A stretch of 50,391 bases of DNA from an uncultured delta proteobacterium (GTDB taxonomy: Bacteria > Desulfobacterota > Desulfobulbia > Desulfobulbales > Desulfocapsaceae). The notes under the pieces are model-generated. The model worked only from the letters and a program-made list of their open reading frames with translations. It was not told the DNA's origin and ran no database searches. This document shows, in pieces, positions 1 to 7,858 of this stretch. The stretch covers positions 1-50,391 of the forward strand of contig CAIQWD010000110.1 of NCBI GenBank assembly GCA_903875445.1, in the 5' to 3' direction. The translations under genes and the position numbers were made by a program. Position 1 is the stretch's first letter, and every line of letters starts with the position of its first letter.

Positions 1-142
1 CAAATTCATCTCTTTGAGCAGATCAGCAATCAGATGGGAAAATAAAAAGGAGGGGAATGCAGGATTTCAGAAAAAAAGAGATGGCGCAGGTGGCTCAGTT
101 TTCGTTAGCAGAGGTGGTTCAATTTTGATTAGCGTTGAAGCA
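1..142 (+). mobile_element. Possible IS21-like element end (remnant)
   Basis: Two imperfect 22-bp direct repeats lie at 88-109 and 112-133; 18 of 22 positions agree, and both start AGGTGG and end TTAGC. From memory, tandem repeats of this look flank istA/istB genes at the ends of IS21-family elements, where the transposase binds. Frame 1 is open from base 1 to a TAA at 43-45 and could be the last codons of such a gene, but 14 residues cannot be assigned to a family. No complete transposase is visible in the window, so the call rests on the repeats alone. Confidence 0.3.
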
Positions 143-173
143 TTTTTCCCTGTGGCCCTGGGATTGCAATACT

Positions 174-206
174 ATGGGTAACTACCAATCAGGTAAAATT
201 ACCCAT
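174..206. promoter_or_regulatory. Inverted repeat upstream of the first GcvH-like gene
   Basis: ATGGGTAA at 174-181 is matched by TTACCCAT at 199-206 (8-bp perfect arms, 17-base spacer), just before the ribosome binding site AAAAGGAGGG at about 212-221. A second GGGTAA lies at 208-213. It could be an operator or a leader hairpin. The second GcvH-like gene keeps the ribosome binding site but not this repeat. Confidence 0.3.
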
Positions 207-225
207 CGGGTAAAAGGAGGGCAAA

Positions 226-1137
226 ATGCTATTCAAAAATCAGAAAAACATCGTCAAAGGGTTCCAGGTAATTGAAAACGAATGCATCTGGTCGAAGGCG
301 GGAATCGTTCAGTCCGGGCTGTGCGACAATGTGTACGACTGCCGGACCTGCCCGTTTGACAGGGCTATGCAGAGGACCGAGAATGCAGACTCTAAAAAAA
401 GGAGATCTGGTTGGGCAAATAATGTCAAAGACATTTATGATTGGACAAACATTCCCTGCCGTCATGTGCTGACCGGGCGGGTCAGTGCAGCCAAGGTCTG
501 TGTCAATAATTATGAATGTAATCATTGCGCCTATGACCAGATGCTCGATGACGAGGACATGGATTTCCGGGACGAAAAAACGGCCTATTTGAAAGCATCC
601 GGCCACCTTCTGGCCAAAGAGTATTACTATCACACGGGGCATACTTGGGCCCGGTTCGAACACGGCGGTCGGGTAAAGATCGGCTTTGACGACTTCATGG
701 TCAAGCTCTTCGGCTCTCCATCAAATATTTCCCTCCCCCACCTGGGCGCAAAGCTGAAAAAAGACCAAGCCGGATTTATCTTTTCCCGCTCAGATAAAGA
801 AGTTGCAGTACAATCTCCCGTTACAGGGACTGTGCTGGCAATCAACAACAGGATCCTGGAGCATCCGGAAATCGTTCATGAGGATCCTTACAATGAGGGA
901 TGGCTCTGTGTCGTTGAGCCCAATGTGCCAAAATGGAACATCAGTAAGCTTTTTTACGGAAAAAACAGCCTTGAATGGACAGATCAGGAAAGTCAGAGAC
1001 TCCTGCGCCTGATCGGGCCTAATTACCAAAACCTGGCTGCTGCTGGAGGAAAGCCCGTGGATGATATATATGCAAGCTTTCCCGAGATCGGATGGGACCG
1101 CCTGGCAGAAACATTTCTAAAAAGTGCAGAGAAATGA
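226..1137 (+). CDS. GcvH-like protein with duplicated Cys motifs (copy 1)
   Basis: 303 residues. The C-terminal half (about 130-235) resembles the lipoyl-carrier H protein of the glycine cleavage system: HTWARFE, then an SPVTGTV turn and EGWLCVVEP. The N-terminal half holds two similar cysteine sets, C20-x12-C33-x5-C39-x2-C42 and C78-x13-C92-x5-C98-x2-C101, which could bind Fe-S or zinc. True H proteins have no such region. The candidate lipoyl lysine is K191 in SDKEV; aligned on the SPVTG turn it sits one residue away from the canonical lysine, so lipoylation is uncertain. The start follows a strong AAAAGGAGGG. No other glycine cleavage genes are nearby, so a carrier or sensory role apart from glycine catabolism is likely. 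The gene downstream is a close paralogue. Confidence 0.85.
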   Translation: MLFKNQKNIVKGFQVIENECIWSKAGIVQSGLCDNVYDCRTCPFDRAMQRTENADSKKRRSGWANNVKDIYDWTNIPCRHVLTGRVSAAKVCVNNYECNHCAYDQMLDDEDMDFRDEKTAYLKASGHLLAKEYYYHTGHTWARFEHGGRVKIGFDDFMVKLFGSPSNISLPHLGAKLKKDQAGFIFSRSDKEVAVQSPVTGTVLAINNRILEHPEIVHEDPYNEGWLCVVEPNVPKWNISKLFYGKNSLEWTDQESQRLLRLIGPNYQNLAAAGGKPVDDIYASFPEIGWDRLAETFLKSAEK

Positions 1138-1263
1138 GGGAATCTTGCCGGGGCAGCCCATGCACAGTCCCGGCACAAGTAAAATGGGATCTTATTCAGA
1201 TCCTCAATGACACCTGAAGAGTGATATCAAAGCCAGGCTGCCACCTTGAGCTGCCTGGCCGTA
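1138..1263. pseudogene. Shrunken copy of the archaemetzincin gene 3' end
   Basis: This spacer is homologous to the 3' end of the archaemetzincin gene at 2241-2768. Bases 1138 to about 1219 match 2234 to about 2320 (shared CACAGTCCCGGCAC and TCAGATCCTCAATGACACC). About 1214-1263 match about 2450-2503 (shared GATATCAAAGCCAGGCTGCC and CTGCCTGGCCGTA). The roughly 135 bases between these blocks in the intact gene are missing, and the junction falls at a short repeat, CCTGAAGAG/CCTGAAAAG. It is a footprint of the tandem duplication that made the two GcvH-like genes, followed by an internal deletion. Confidence 0.8.
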
Positions 1264-1294
1264 AAACTACTTATCAGTAAAAAAGGAGGGCAAA

Positions 1295-2233
1295 ATGTCA
1301 TCGAAAGAACAGGAAATAAACGTCAAAGCTAAAAAACAGGATAACATCATCAATGGATTCCAGGTCATTGAAAACGAATGCATCTGGTCGAAGACAGGCA
1401 TGTTTCAGACCAGGCTGTGCGACAATGTATACGACTGCCGTACCTGCCCGTTTGACAAAGCCATGCAGAAGGCCTTCAAGGCTGACCCCCAAAGAAAGAG
1501 ATCTGGATGGGCACAGAATGTTAAAGGCGTCTTTGAATGGAACAACATTCCCTGTCGTCATGCGCTGACCGGGCGGGTTACTGCAGCCAAGGTCTGTGTC
1601 AATAATTATGAATGTAATCATTGCGCCTTTGACCAGATGCTCGATGAAGAGGACATGGATTTTCGTGACGAAAAACAGGCCTTTTTAAAAGCATCCGGTT
1701 ACCTTCTGGCCGACGAGTATTACTATCACAAGGGGCATACCTGGGCCCGGTTCGAACACGGCGGTCGAGTAAGGATCGGCTTTGACGACTTCATAGTCAA
1801 GCTCTTCGGCTCTCCATCGAATATTTCTCTGCCCCACTTGGGCGCAAAGCTGAAAAAAGACCAAGCCGGACTTGCTTTTTCCCGCTCAGATAAGGAAGCC
1901 GAAGTACGCTCTCCCGTTACCGGGACTGTGCTGGCAATCAACAACAGAGTCCAAGAGCATCCGAAAATCGTTCATGAGGATCCTTACAATGAGGGCTGGC
2001 TCTGTATCGTAGAGCCCAAAATGCCCAAACTGAACCGCAGGGGGCTTTTTTACGGGAAAGACAGCCTTGAATGGACAGATCGGGAGAGCCAGAAACTCCT
2101 GCGTCTGATCGGGCCTGAATACCAGAACCTGGCTGCCGCTGGAGGTGACCCGGTGGATGATATCTATGCAAGCTTTCCCGAGATTGGATGGGACCGTCTT
2201 GCAGAAACATTTTTAGGAAGTAAAAAGAAATAA
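1295..2233 (+). CDS. GcvH-like protein with duplicated Cys motifs (copy 2)
   Basis: 312 residues, a close paralogue of the gene at 226-1137 over nearly its whole length, with about nine extra lysine-rich residues at the N-terminus. Both C-x5-C-x2-C sets, LCDNVYDCRTC and VCVNNYECNHC, are conserved, as are HTWARFE and the SPVTGTV turn with its nearby lysine (SDKEA). The ribosome binding site AAAAAGGAGGG is kept. Both copies are intact and retain all eight motif cysteines, which suggests both are used. The gene ends seven bases from the end of the convergent archaemetzincin gene. Confidence 0.85.
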   Translation: MSSKEQEINVKAKKQDNIINGFQVIENECIWSKTGMFQTRLCDNVYDCRTCPFDKAMQKAFKADPQRKRSGWAQNVKGVFEWNNIPCRHALTGRVTAAKVCVNNYECNHCAFDQMLDEEDMDFRDEKQAFLKASGYLLADEYYYHKGHTWARFEHGGRVRIGFDDFIVKLFGSPSNISLPHLGAKLKKDQAGLAFSRSDKEAEVRSPVTGTVLAINNRVQEHPKIVHEDPYNEGWLCIVEPKMPKLNRRGLFYGKDSLEWTDRESQKLLRLIGPEYQNLAAAGGDPVDDIYASFPEIGWDRLAETFLGSKKK

Positions 2234-2240
2234 GAGAACC

Positions 2241-2768
2241 TCACCGAGGCAGCCGTCTTGCACAGTCCCGGCACAGGTAAAAGGGAATCCTGTTCAGATC
2301 CTCAATGACACCTGAAAAGTGCATGATACATCTGGTTTCGTTGCAATGGAACAGGTTGAACAGGTGGCCCAGTTCGTGAAGCGCGAGCTTGGCCGCCCTC
2401 TCGTAAACCAGGGAAGTCGATGGTGTTGATCCGTCGGCGTTCCTGTTCAACCTGAAGAGCGATATCAAAGCCAGGCTGCCGCCTTGGACTGCCTGGCCGT
2501 ACACATAGTTGAAAATCGGAATAAACATATCCCGGGATATGACGCCGACAATTTTAGAATATCCGTCGAAATCCAACGCATCAAGCTCATTGATAAGGAG
2601 GCCGGCATTATACTTCAGCCGGGCCTTATCAAAGGTAGACTCGGGAAGAGGCCGCATGGGCAGGACATCAGCCAGCAACTTATAATATGCCGTGATATTT
2701 GCTGCGATCACCTCGACGGCAAGTGTCGGGACCTCCCCCAACGGAACCACTCCGATCAGTTCTTTCAT
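2241..2768 (-). CDS. amzA: Archaemetzincin family zinc metalloprotease
   Basis: 175 residues, the usual archaemetzincin length. The signature is clear near the C-terminus: HELGHLFNLFHC (HExxHxxxxxHC zinc site), then the family's second cysteine-rich set, C-x4-CIM and a terminal CRDC that binds a structural zinc. There is no signal peptide, so it is cytosolic. Family members are metallopeptidases of poorly known substrate. The ATG at 2768 overlaps the stop of the sigma-54 regulator upstream (ATGA), so it is probably translated from the same mRNA as the two-component pair. A deleted copy of its 3' end lies at 1138-1263. Confidence 0.93.
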   Translation of the reverse strand: MKELIGVVPLGEVPTLAVEVIAANITAYYKLLADVLPMRPLPESTFDKARLKYNAGLLINELDALDFDGYSKIVGVISRDMFIPIFNYVYGQAVQGGSLALISLFRLNRNADGSTPSTSLVYERAAKLALHELGHLFNLFHCNETRCIMHFSGVIEDLNRIPFYLCRDCARRLPR

Positions 2769-4111
2769 GCCGGTTTTTTCAAGTTGCTCCGTTTAATAAA
2801 CTTATGGAGGCTCACGCGGTTGATGCCAAGAATTTCTGCCGATCGGGTAATCTGCCAGTCTTGTTCCTCCAGTACCTTCTGAATATGCGATTCCTGTAAC
2901 TCTTTTAATGTCCGGGGCGCGGATAGGGCTGCGTGCGCCGGCCCAAGAAATGAAAAATCCTCGACGGCAAGTGTCCGGGATTTGCTCAGAACAACGGCCC
3001 GTTCTACGACATTTTTCAGTTCCCTGACGTTTCCTGGCCAATCATAGGAGGTTAATAGCGAAAGGGCATCCGATTTTATCCTGTCCACATGCTTCGTGGT
3101 TTCATGGCTGTACTTTGCCATGAAATGATCGACAAGAAGGGGAATATCACTTTTTCGTTCCCGCAGGGAAGGCAGGTGAACCCTGATGACATTGATACGA
3201 TAAAAGAAGTCTTCCCTGAATTCTCCCTCCTGAATACATTTTTCAAGGTCTTTCCGAGTAGCCGAAATCAGACGGAAATCCACCTCTACAGGGGTTTTGC
3301 TGCCGACGCTGAACATTGTCTTATCATCCAGGACCCGAAGCAGGTCCACCTGCATTTTTGCACTGATATCTCCGATTTCATCCAGGAAGAGGGTGCCGCC
3401 GGAAACCACTTCCAGAAAGCCCTTTCTGGATTGTTCTGCCCCGGTGAAGGCCCCTTTTCTATGCCCGAACAATTCACTTTCCATGAGCGCATCCGGCAGA
3501 GCACCGCAGTTGATGGCAACAAAGGGGAGCTGTGCCCTAGGGCTTTTGGCATGGATGGCCTTTGCCACCAATTCCTTGCCGGTGCCGGTTTCCCCGGTGA
3601 TCAGTATGGAGGCATCGCTCTGGGCCACCTCCAAGATTAAGGCGTATAATTTTTCCATGGGGGGGGACTGGCCGATGATATTTTCAAACCGGGTGATTTG
3701 ATCCAGGCACCCCTTGACATAATGATAGTCCGAGGTGATTTTCTGCTGGCTTAAAATTTTCTCCATCACCAGGGAGAGCTGTTCCGGCTTAAACGGTTTC
3801 AGCAGGTAGTCGCTGGCACCGGCACGCATTGCTCTGGCCGCACTTTCAATGGAACCGTGAGCGGTAATAATGACCACCAGAGTTTCCGGGTATTCTTTCT
3901 TTACCCTTTCAAGCAGTTCAAGGCCATCCATCCCCGGCATTTTAATATCCACAAACAAGAGCTGAAAAGGCTTTTGCTCTAGCTTTTCCAACGCCTCCGC
4001 ACCGGAGGCTGCTGTATCTATTTCATGACCGTATTTTCTAAACCAGTACAAAAGAGATTCCCGGACAATCAGCTCGTCGTCCACAATCATGAGTCTCAAT
4101 TTAGGTTCCAT
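2765..4111 (-). CDS. Sigma-54-dependent response regulator (NtrC family)
   Basis: About 448 residues from the ATG at 4111, which begins MEPKLRLMIVDDE and has GGGGGAG just upstream; an in-frame ATG at 4135 would overlap the kinase gene. Domains: receiver (about 1-120, phospho-acceptor Asp in LLFVDIKMPGMDG, Lys in LLKPF), AAA+ sigma-54 activation domain (Walker A GETGTGKE, canonical GAFTGA loop, GGTLFLDEIGD), and a C-terminal Fis-type helix-turn-helix. It should activate sigma-54 promoters when phosphorylated by the kinase encoded just upstream at 4122-5678. Targets are unknown; the adjacent archaemetzincin and GcvH-like genes are candidates. Confidence 0.95.
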   Translation of the reverse strand: MEPKLRLMIVDDELIVRESLLYWFRKYGHEIDTAASGAEALEKLEQKPFQLLFVDIKMPGMDGLELLERVKKEYPETLVVIITAHGSIESAARAMRAGASDYLLKPFKPEQLSLVMEKILSQQKITSDYHYVKGCLDQITRFENIIGQSPPMEKLYALILEVAQSDASILITGETGTGKELVAKAIHAKSPRAQLPFVAINCGALPDALMESELFGHRKGAFTGAEQSRKGFLEVVSGGTLFLDEIGDISAKMQVDLLRVLDDKTMFSVGSKTPVEVDFRLISATRKDLEKCIQEGEFREDFFYRINVIRVHLPSLRERKSDIPLLVDHFMAKYSHETTKHVDRIKSDALSLLTSYDWPGNVRELKNVVERAVVLSKSRTLAVEDFSFLGPAHAALSAPRTLKELQESHIQKVLEEQDWQITRSAEILGINRVSLHKFIKRSNLKKPA

Positions 4112-4121
4112 GCTCTCCCCC

Positions 4122-5678
4122 TTAAGGATTATCATAAGGAATCACGGGAAAGGTCAGTGTAAATGTGGTGCCTTCCCCCTCCCGGCTGTCGATTTTTATG
4201 GTCCCTCTGTGATTTTTGACCACCCCGTATACAATGGACAGTCCCAGTCCCGTGCTTTTACCCACATCTTTTGTGGTGAAAAAAGGATCGAACAGGTTAT
4301 TCTTTATTTTTTCCGGGATGCCATACCCAGTGTCCCGGATGCTGAACCAGGCCTTATCCGCTGTTCCATCCATCCGGGATGTCACCGACAGCTCCCCCCC
4401 TTCAGGCATGGAATCGACGGCGTTGAAAATCAGGTTCAAAAAGCATTGCTGCAGCTGGTTGATATCCCCTACAACCATGATCGGGGTCGGGTACAGCTCT
4501 GTCGTCAGTCTGATATTCCCGAGTTTCATCTTGTGGCGGGTCAGGGAAAGCGCCGCATCCAGGGCCTTGTTTACATCGACATGGGCATGCTCCACCCCCG
4601 ATTCCCGGGCAAAGGAGAGGAGTCCGGACACGATACTCCCCACACGCTCCAGTTCCGTGGACATGAGCTGCAGGTGGCCTTTGAATTCTTCCAGGGACTT
4701 CTCTGCCGGGGGACCGGCGGTCAAAATGTCCTGCATATACCCGCAGAAGGTCATAAGGCCCTGGATAGGGTTGTTAATTTCATGGGCAACGCTTGCCGCC
4801 AGCTTACCTAGAGAGATCATCCGGTCTTCCTGGATCATCTTCTGGATATTGGATTCGAACTCTTTGGTCTTCTTGTTCCACCGGTCCGAAAATTCAGTGG
4901 TAACATCCCGCCAGAACTCGATCACCTGTGTGACATCCCCGGCATCATTCTTGACAGGATAGGTGGTCAGGTCGCAGTACATATGTTGGCCGTCCGCTCC
5001 CGGGTGGTCATGGATGACATGGACATTCTGGCCGGTCCTCACGGTTTCAAGCATGGGGCATTTCACCCCGGGAAAGGCACTCGAGCAGGGGGTGTTCAGT
5101 CCGTGGGAAATTTCATAGCAATGGGCGCCGATGACCTTATTCTTAGCCTTTTTCACCGTATTGAGATAGGCGTCGTTGGCATCGATAATGGTGAAATCCG
5201 TATTGATAAAGACAATGGCTGCCGTGCTCTGCTGGATCAATAAGCCGGAAAACGTCTTCTCGGCGATGAGCCGCTGTTCCGTTGACTGCAGCCACTGGCT
5301 CACCACATGGACGAAGCTGCGCACTATCCTTTTGTTTTTGAACTCAAGGATACCGACGTTCATAGGTCTTAAGCGGATAATTTCAAGGAGCACATCCCAC
5401 TTGCCGGTCAGTTCCAGGACACTATCAAGCTGGTCGATATTCAGCAGATCGTGGAGATTGTCGGTGGTATATATCCCCATCTGTTCGGCAAGCAGCATCC
5501 CCTTTGCATCGGGATTTTTATCGCACACCCCCAGTACTTTGATGTTAAAAATAGGAGAGGGATTATCATGGATCAGGTCGAGAAAAAAACGGCAGTCCCG
5601 GCCGCCGCCCACCATGGCAATATTAATGGAAAACCTCTCATTCACACCGTCCTTTGGCATTTCGTTTTTTGTTCTCAT
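4122..5678 (-). CDS. Histidine kinase with N-terminal Rossmann-like domain
   Basis: 518 residues, no membrane segments, so cytosolic. The first ~130 residues look like a nucleotide-binding Rossmann fold (NIAMVGGGRDCRFFLDLI, then VLGVCDKNPDAKG and LDSVLELTGK), like the NAD(P)-binding part of dehydrogenases. A PAS domain follows (about 140-265), then HisKA with the phospho-acceptor in AASVAHEINNPIQG, and a HATPase with DTGYGIP and STGLGLSIVYG. The Rossmann part suggests sensing of a dinucleotide or redox cofactor; that is inference. It starts with ATG after GGAAGGAG and is the first gene of the kinase-regulator-archaemetzincin operon. Confidence 0.92.
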   Translation of the reverse strand: MRTKNEMPKDGVNERFSINIAMVGGGRDCRFFLDLIHDNPSPIFNIKVLGVCDKNPDAKGMLLAEQMGIYTTDNLHDLLNIDQLDSVLELTGKWDVLLEIIRLRPMNVGILEFKNKRIVRSFVHVVSQWLQSTEQRLIAEKTFSGLLIQQSTAAIVFINTDFTIIDANDAYLNTVKKAKNKVIGAHCYEISHGLNTPCSSAFPGVKCPMLETVRTGQNVHVIHDHPGADGQHMYCDLTTYPVKNDAGDVTQVIEFWRDVTTEFSDRWNKKTKEFESNIQKMIQEDRMISLGKLAASVAHEINNPIQGLMTFCGYMQDILTAGPPAEKSLEEFKGHLQLMSTELERVGSIVSGLLSFARESGVEHAHVDVNKALDAALSLTRHKMKLGNIRLTTELYPTPIMVVGDINQLQQCFLNLIFNAVDSMPEGGELSVTSRMDGTADKAWFSIRDTGYGIPEKIKNNLFDPFFTTKDVGKSTGLGLSIVYGVVKNHRGTIKIDSREGEGTTFTLTFPVIPYDNP

Positions 5679-5960
5679 CTAACACTCCTTCCGGTTTGCC
5701 TTAAGGTTACGCGGCACCCCCAAAATTACCCGGCAAATTTTATCCGATAGATTAGTGACCATAAGGATGTGGCGACAGAACAGTCGTAGCGTCTTTAGAC
5801 CAGGTTGCCCAACAAATCATAAGGGGCCAGCGAATGATAACTTAGTGAATCGAATGACTACAGATTTTGCCCTGTTATGAGCCTAAGGTACCGTTAAAAA
5901 TAATTTATCATTAAAGAGGAACTTAGTAAAGGTGTTCGCGAAGTTTACCGCTTCCTGCAA
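5679..5960. other. Intergenic region, no gene seen
   Basis: 282 bases separating the kinase start from the methyltransferase fragment. It must hold the promoter of the kinase operon (GGAAGGAG sits just before the ATG on the minus strand). I see no convincing sigma-54 -24/-12 pair, no ModE-like site and no open frame of note. Confidence 0.5.
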
Positions 5961-6189
5961 TCAGAAGATTCTGTCACCCGACACGCTTGGCGGTTTAAGA
6001 ATGACTCGGGCGGTGACGTTTGTCAGGCAGTTTTCCAGGCAACGATGGTTCAGCAAGGCAATCATGGTATCGGAAAAATCGATGGCGGCTACCTGCCGTA
6101 CCAGTCCGGTCAACGGGATTGCCAGCGTGCCGGCACCACAGCCGACATCGAGGACACTCCAATCCGGAGAAGGCCGAAGACGGCGGCAT
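5961..6189 (-). pseudogene. SAM-dependent methyltransferase fragment
   Basis: Read on the minus strand, the segment encodes PDWSVLDVGCGAGTLAIPL followed by an IDFSDTM motif (motif I and post-I of class I methyltransferases) and stops at 5961-5963. It closely matches an internal stretch of the intact methyltransferase at 16563-17408. The N-terminal ~90 and C-terminal ~125 residues are missing. The homologous frame has no start; the only ATG at the junction, overlapping the tonB stop, is in another frame. It is a broken duplicate left at the 3' end of the tonB operon. Confidence 0.8.
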
Positions 6190-6965
6190 TATTTCAGGTG
6201 AAAAGTAATGGGCAGAACAATTCGTGCCGCTGCCGGTGGTTTGGGGAAAGGTGAAATTCTGCGGATGGTAGCGACAACATTATTGTCGAGGATATCATGG
6301 CCTGAGCTTTCAACAACCGCAATATCTGCGACCTGACCGTCTTCTTTTAAGAAAAAGGCGACGACAATCTTGCCGGTGAGACCCATTCTTCTGGCTGTGG
6401 CGGGAAAGCTCAAATTTTTCACTATCAGATTGCGGACGAATTCAAAATCGTAGCTCTTGCTTCCACCGCTCTCAGTCTGAGTCTCGGTTTCCGCCGATTT
6501 CCGGCTTTGACTCACCGCTGCACTGTCGGCAGATTGTGCTCCATCCGTATCATTGATCGGAGTCTTTTCGGCGGTAGCTGCCGAACTCTGCTGTTCTTGC
6601 CCATCGATCACCGGTGGGTGAGGGATTTCCTCTCTCTTTTCTACCGTCGGCTGAAGGTGTTTTTTGATCTTTTCCCTTGCTAATTTTGCTTTGAAGACGA
6701 TTTTTTCGGGAATATCCGCCGGGTTTTCCGGTTCATCCCGTTTTTCGACCACCCGCTCCACTTGGGCCGGTGGCGCGCTTGTCGGTGCCTTTGGTGCCTC
6801 TGGACCGGGTGTTCGTTCCGACTCTGCCGCACTGGCGACCATGGAAAAATCGATTACCAGAAGGGGTGGCTCAGGCGCTGGATACCTGCCAATGAGCACA
6901 ACCCCGAGGACAATGCCGGCATGCAACAACAGGGAAAGAGAGAGAGCCTTGGTCTTGTCGGTCAT
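6189..6965 (-). CDS. tonB: TonB energy-transducing protein
   Basis: 258 residues. It has one N-terminal membrane anchor (LSLSLLLHAGIVLGVVLIG), a periplasmic Pro/Glu/Lys-rich spacer, and a C-terminal TonB domain (about 180-258; NLSFPATARRMGLTGKIVVAF, ending LPITFHLK). TonB couples the inner-membrane proton gradient, with ExbB/ExbD, to outer-membrane receptors. No exbBD genes are in the window. It is the last intact gene of the minus-strand operon, 108 bases after the ABC ATPase gene, and presumably serves the two receptors encoded in the same region. Confidence 0.93.
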   Translation of the reverse strand: MTDKTKALSLSLLLHAGIVLGVVLIGRYPAPEPPLLVIDFSMVASAAESERTPGPEAPKAPTSAPPAQVERVVEKRDEPENPADIPEKIVFKAKLAREKIKKHLQPTVEKREEIPHPPVIDGQEQQSSAATAEKTPINDTDGAQSADSAAVSQSRKSAETETQTESGGSKSYDFEFVRNLIVKNLSFPATARRMGLTGKIVVAFFLKEDGQVADIAVVESSGHDILDNNVVATIRRISPFPKPPAAARIVLPITFHLK

Positions 6966-7073
6966 GAGATTTTTGCAATTTTGCCCTCAAGAGGACATTT
7001 TCAGTTCTCCCGTGTGGGGGATAAGATTCTTGGCGGCTTACCGTATCCAGCCAAACACGCCATTCTTCCCACT

Positions 7074-7856
7074 TCACATGGCCCAGACAGGCATACAGAA
7101 CCTGCCGGTGCAACCGCTTCCGGGCATTGCCACGACATTCACGTCGATACGATACAATGTTTGCAAGGTTTCTCTGGTAATGGTGACCTCCGGAGCACCA
7201 TCGGCAATAACTCTCCCCTCCTTGAAAAGGATGACCCGGTCGGCGGTCATCAGGGCATGGTCGGGGAAATGGGTGGTCATGATGAAGGTCAACCCCTCCT
7301 TGGCCAGGCCGTTGATGTCGTTCAACAGGCGCATCTGGTTACCGTAATCGAGGCCGTTCACCGGTTCGTCCATGATAAAGACCCCGGCTCCCTGGGCGAG
7401 AGAGCGGGCAATGAGGGTCAGCTGCCGCTCGCCGCCGCTGATTTCCGTATAGGCCCTGTCCTTCAGCGCAAGGATATCCAGCCGAACCATAGCAGCCTCG
7501 GCAATCTCCCGGTCGCTGGCAGAATAGGTCGAGAAAAACGAATGATAGGGCATGCGGCCCATCAGTACCACATCCTCCACGGTATAAGCGAAGGCCTCGC
7601 GGTGGGTCTGCGGCACGTAGGCGATTCTCTTCGCCAAATCATTGCCGGCATAGGACTTAAGGAGACGACCCTCAAAGTGGACGGAGCCGCTTTGCGGTGT
7701 CAGCAAACCGAGAAGGATTTTCAGCAGCGTGGTCTTGCCGCTGCCGTTCGGACCAAGCAGCGAGACGATCTCGCCTTGCCTGAAAGAGAGAGAAATATCA
7801 TGCAGAACCTTGCGACCAAAATAGGCAAAATCGACATTTGAAACCTTGAGCAACAT
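7074..7856 (-). CDS. ABC importer ATPase (FecE/BtuD/MolC type)
   Basis: About 260 residues. Walker A GPNGSGKTT, Q-loop YVPQTHRE, signature SGGERQ, Walker B VFIMDEP and the switch histidine in TTHFPDH are all present. The family powers type II importers for siderophores, cobalamin and, in Haemophilus MolBC, molybdate/tungstate. Starts are possible at GTG 7868, ATG 7862 and ATG 7856; the last is best spaced from GGGGGTGG. It lies directly after, or slightly overlaps, the permease gene, with which it must pair. An unusual Cys-containing tail (GSGCTGRFCMPVWAM) ends the protein. Confidence 0.93.
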   Translation of the reverse strand: MLLKVSNVDFAYFGRKVLHDISLSFRQGEIVSLLGPNGSGKTTLLKILLGLLTPQSGSVHFEGRLLKSYAGNDLAKRIAYVPQTHREAFAYTVEDVVLMGRMPYHSFFSTYSASDREIAEAAMVRLDILALKDRAYTEISGGERQLTLIARSLAQGAGVFIMDEPVNGLDYGNQMRLLNDINGLAKEGLTFIMTTHFPDHALMTADRVILFKEGRVIADGAPEVTITRETLQTLYRIDVNVVAMPGSGCTGRFCMPVWAM

Positions 7857-7858
7857 GG

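Noticed and set aside
6762-7841. Long plus-strand frame of 359 codons
   Set aside because: It is antisense to tonB and the ABC ATPase, which have full domain signatures; its translation is low-complexity without any family motif.
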